From Nitrospira sp. CR1.3 (GTDB lineage: Bacteria > Nitrospirota > Nitrospiria > Nitrospirales > Nitrospiraceae), in the NCBI GenBank assembly GCA_014055525.1, contig WIAH01000013.1:42408-106407 (forward strand): a stretch of DNA of 64,000 nt, read 5' to 3'. The position numbers were made by a program, and so were the translations under genes. Of this stretch, positions 61,315 to 64,000 are shown piece by piece. Within the stretch, counting starts at the first letter, position 1, and each line of letters begins with the position of its first letter. The notes below the pieces were generated by a model. That model had not been told where the DNA came from and did not search any database. It worked only from the letters and a program-made list of their open reading frames with translations.

Positions 61315-62426
61315 AACCGCTCGGCTTTTCACGCGAAGCCGTTCAGGAACTCGCTGAAGCTGCTGTCTGGTACGACACCCGCCAATCAGGGCTCGCCACC
61401 AGATTCCTGCAAGAAATCGATCAGACACAGCAAGCAATACAATCGCGCCCTCTCTCATTCCTACGGCTGGCACATCTTCCGGCTCATCTCGAGATTCGGC
61501 GTGCATTGCTCCCTCGGTTTCCCTACGCACTGGTCTTTCTTGAACTGCCCACAGAACTCCGCGTGCTCGCAGTCGCCCACACGAAACGCCACCCCGACTA
61601 TTGGCTCAACCGTGTTCAAGGTACGTACCACAACGACTGGCGGGATCAGGAACGGAAGCTCGCATCCAGCTGGGCCGAGAAACGACTCCCGACCCCTTTG
61701 ATTCCCTCGCATCCCCACGCACGTGGGGAACACGGAGGGGAAGATCGAGGCGGGGCACGCGATTCTCGGTTCATCCCCACGCACGTGGGGAACACGCGAG
61801 TTGCGGCGAGTTGCCGCGAGTTGCCGCCGGTTCATCCCCACGCACGTGGGGAACACACCGTCTGCGCGTGCCCGATTGCGGTCTCGCCCGGTTCATCCCC
61901 ACGCACGTGGGGAACACTTTGCTGTTGGGATTCTGGCTGCTCGCCTCAGCGGTTCATCCCCACGCACGTGGGGAACACGCCAACAATCGTTCGTCTCGGT
62001 GGATTGAATACGGTTCATCCCCACGCACGTGGGGAACACCAGATCATTCGCCGTGGTTCCATCCGCAAACACGGTTCATCCCCACGCACGTGGGGAACAC
62101 AAGGGGAAGATCGAGGCGGGGCACGCGATTCTCGGTTCATCCCCACGCACGTGGGGAACACTGGCTCTCCGCGCAATAGGCGTCGAGCATCGCCGGTTCA
62201 TCCCCACGCACGTGGGGAACACATGCCCCCGAAAATTCCGCTCAGATCAAGTGCCAGGTTCATCCCCACGCACGTGGGGAACACCAGATCATCATCCTCT
62301 GAATTCTGCCGTCTGACGGTTCATCCCCACGCACGTGGGGAACACGTCAAAGGGCGCGAGTATGGGGCCCTGTCGACCGGTTCATCCCCACGCACGTGGG
62401 GAACACTGTGCTCTTCGGCTCGATGA
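61311..62426 (+). CDS. RelE/ParE-like toxin whose frame runs into the CRISPR array
   Basis: The frame starts at GTG 61311. Residues 1 to about 102 are a RelE/ParE toxin: [63 protein letters not shown], then [16 protein letters not shown]. Normal toxins stop about there. Here no stop is met; the frame passes a 30-residue spacer and then CRISPR repeats (VHPHARGEH) to a stop at 62426, 371 residues in all. The toxin may be poisoned by the repeat tail or may have lost its end when the array trailer formed. Confidence 0.75.
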   Translation: MKPLGFSREAVQELAEAAVWYDTRQSGLATRFLQEIDQTQQAIQSRPLSFLRLAHLPAHLEIRRALLPRFPYALVFLELPTELRVLAVAHTKRHPDYWLNRVQGTYHNDWRDQERKLASSWAEKRLPTPLIPSHPHARGEHGGEDRGGARDSRFIPTHVGNTRVAASCRELPPVHPHARGEHTVCACPIAVSPGSSPRTWGTLCCWDSGCSPQRFIPTHVGNTPTIVRLGGLNTVHPHARGEHQIIRRGSIRKHGSSPRTWGTQGEDRGGARDSRFIPTHVGNTGSPRNRRRASPVHPHARGEHMPPKIPLRSSARFIPTHVGNTRSSSSEFCRLTVHPHARGEHVKGREYGALSTGSSPRTWGTLCSSAR

Positions 62427-63873
62427 TTGGGAGACAGGCGGTTCATCCCCACGCACGTGGGGAACACTACGAGTTTATCCCTCCCGGAGCGAACGTGACC
62501 GGTTCATCCCCACGCACGTGGGGAACACCCAGCACTGCCGATCCTGCAAGGTGGGATTACCGGTTCATCCCCACGCACGTGGGGAACACGCAAGAGGTCG
62601 GAGTGGCGGTCCTGACCGATGTGGTTCATCCCCACGCACGTGGGGAACACGTAATTCTTCTCACCTACTACCACTATCCACAGCGGTTCATCCCCACGCA
62701 CGTGGGGAACACCAGCACGTTGCCGCCCGTTCGCACCCGCAGCACGGTTCATCCCCACGCACGTGGGGAACACCAGGAAAGAAAGCCATGGCGGAATGCG
62801 CTCTGCGGTTCATCCCCACGCACGTGGGGAACACGCACTCCCGGATTGGGACAATGATCGGGATGGCGGTTCATCCCCACGCACGTGGGGAACACAACCC
62901 TCCCAACTGGTCGATGATGAGCATGAGCGGTTCATCCCCACGCACGTGGGGAACACACCGTTGATGATAATGTAATCGGATCTGCCATCGGTTCATCCCC
63001 ACGCACGTGGGGAACACACGTGGGCCCGTGACATGAAGACCTGGTCGGACGGTTCATCCCCACGCACGTGGGGAACACGACGGCGCGCAGCTCGTTGGAC
63101 TCCAGAATGTCGGTTCATCCCCACGCACGTGGGGAACACCGGCGCGGCGGCGATCCGCAGTCCGAATGGCCCCGGTTCATCCCCACGCACGTGGGGAACA
63201 CGCACCCCTCAGTGACCGAGGCGCTCGGCGAGGGCGGTTCATCCCCACGCACGTGGGGAACACTATAGTAGGATAGTGCTGAGAGTTCCTCCCACCGGTT
63301 CATCCCCACGCACGTGGGGAACACGCACTCCCGGATTGGGACAATGATCGGGAAGACGGTTCATCCCCACGCACGTGGGGAACACTATAGTAGGATAGTG
63401 CTGAGAGTTCCTCCCACCGGTTCATCCCCACGCACGTGGGGAACACGCACTCCCGGATTGGGACAATGATCGGGAAGACGGTTCATCCCCACGCACGTGG
63501 GGAACACTATAGTAGGATAGTGCTGAGAGTTCCTCCCACCGGTTCATCCCCACGCACGTGGGGAACACGCACTCCCGGATTGGGACAATGATCGGGAAGA
63601 CGGTTCATCCCCACGCACGTGGGGAACACCAGAGTGTCTCCAGATCAATCGCCCCCTGAGACGGTTCATCCCCACGCACGTGGGGAACACGCCGCCAGTT
63701 GGTTGAACGCGCCGGCGACCCACGGTTCATCCCCACGCACGTGGGGAACACTTGAGCAGACTGACGGCGCCACGGATGATCGCCGGTTCATCCCCACGCA
63801 CGTGGGGAACACCTGACAGGTGCACGTCGGACAGTGGCTCATGGCGGTTCATCCCCACGCACGTGGGGAACAC
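61705..63873 (-). CRISPR. Type I-E CRISPR array, 36 repeats, 35 spacers
   Basis: The repeat is 29 bases (CGGTTCATCCCCACG then CACGTGGGGAACAC), nearly always at 61-base spacing with 32-base spacers (range about 31-34). By comparison with E. coli, the crRNA strand is minus, giving the handle ATGAACCG. The repeat at 61705-61733 is degenerate in its first six bases, so that is the old end and the leader should be above 63873. Two spacers alternate three times (63264-63600). Repeats at 62256 and 62622 begin with A and T instead of C. No cas genes are in the window. Confidence 0.97.
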
Positions 63874-64000
63874 TGTCAGTAATCATGCCAAATTGACCCC
63901 TGTCATCATGTGAAATTGACCCCTCTCCCACAACCAGGAGAGGACACACATGGAGCTAGCAGAAACGCTGACGACCCCAGTACCTTCTTCGCGCGAGACG
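63874..64000 (+). mobile_element. Probable IS21-family element end abutting the CRISPR array
   Basis: Immediately after the last repeat the sequence begins TGTCAGTAATCATGCC and has two near-copies of AAATTGACCCCT (AAATTGACCCCTGTCAT, then GAAATTGACCCCTCTC). Terminal TG and multiple short end repeats of this kind are typical of IS21-family termini. The element continues past the window. If correct, it has separated the array from its leader. The family call is from memory of the pattern only. Confidence 0.5.
63950..64000 (+). CDS. Start of an ORF within the putative insertion element
   Basis: An ATG at 63950 preceded by CAGGAGAGG opens a frame of 17 codons, MELAETLTTPVPSSRET, to the window edge. 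It could be the first gene of the IS element (istA or another). Too short to identify. Confidence 0.35.
   Translation, partial: MELAETLTTPVPSSRET

Noticed and set aside
61601..63816. Several plus and minus ORFs of 60-210 residues with [14 protein letters not shown] and SPRTWGT repeats
   Set aside because: They are the CRISPR repeat translated in different frames, not proteins.
61705..64000. cas genes near the array
   Set aside because: None found on either strand in the window; they may lie beyond 64000.
1..64000. tRNA, rRNA or riboswitch genes
   Set aside because: I found no cloverleaf-like or rRNA segments by reading, and no recognisable riboswitch. A covariance-model search would be decisive.

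Overview
The window looks like a piece of a Gram-negative, GC-rich chromosome. The complete lipid A/LPS machinery (lpxA, lpxI, lpxB, lpxK, waaA, msbA-like, several heptosyltransferases), two OmpH/Skp chaperones and BamA prove a diderm. The gene families, the number of polysaccharide genes and the dispersed short palindromic elements suggest Nitrospirota (Nitrospira-like). That placement is inference from the overall impression, not from a marker gene search.

Layout. (1) 1-22 kb, minus strand: a surface polysaccharide cluster with two asparagine-synthetase-like amidotransferases, GT4 glycosyltransferases, SAM methyltransferases, SGNH-type membrane proteins, a radical SAM/SPASM enzyme, an ABC exporter, two DegT-type sugar aminotransferases, a sugar epimerase and a fused dehydrogenase-acetyltransferase. 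The fusion and the adjacent aminotransferase together match the WbpB/WbpE/WbpD route to a 2,3-diacetamido uronic acid, which an AsnB-like enzyme could amidate. (2) Within this cluster, at 16.7-19.0 and 21.8-22.7 kb, sit three nucleotidyltransferase/HEPN-type pairs and a VapBC remnant. (3) 22.7-26 kb: a NusG/RfaH-like antiterminator and an EPS-associated winged-helix regulator, probably controlling the cluster. (4) 26-41 kb, minus strand: LPS core and O-chain assembly, with GT2, GT4 and GT9 enzymes, a heptosyltransferase fused to a GmhB-type phosphatase, lpxK, waaA and a frameshifted DUF374 acyltransferase. (5) 41-51 kb, minus strand: msbA-like, lpxB, a Gfo/Idh oxidoreductase, lpxI, lpxA, fabZ, two ompH genes and bamA, headed by a strong sigma70-like promoter. 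(6) 51.2-57.7 kb, plus strand: galU, lon, thiL, a DUF2062 gene and an HD-domain hydrolase. (7) 57.7-64 kb: small hypotheticals, three toxin-antitoxin loci (one visibly decayed), a lone degenerate CRISPR repeat, and a 36-repeat type I-E CRISPR array whose last repeat abuts what looks like the end of an IS21-family element. No cas genes lie in the window.

The most unusual material is not in the main genes. Hairpin elements built from short tandem units occur several times: a 9-bp unit NAACCAAAY at three loci, a GTTGGAA unit, and a G-run unit. One is inserted in frame inside waaA, one supplies the linker of the heptosyltransferase-GmhB fusion, and one forms the gene junction at the antiterminator start. 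A second dispersed family with about 16-20 bp terminal inverted repeats occurs twice, each time ending at the stop codon of a neighbouring gene. The CRISPR array contains an ABABAB tandem of two spacers, a near-copy of spacer B that differs only at the crRNA seed end, and a RelE/ParE-like toxin ORF that has no stop codon before it runs into the array.
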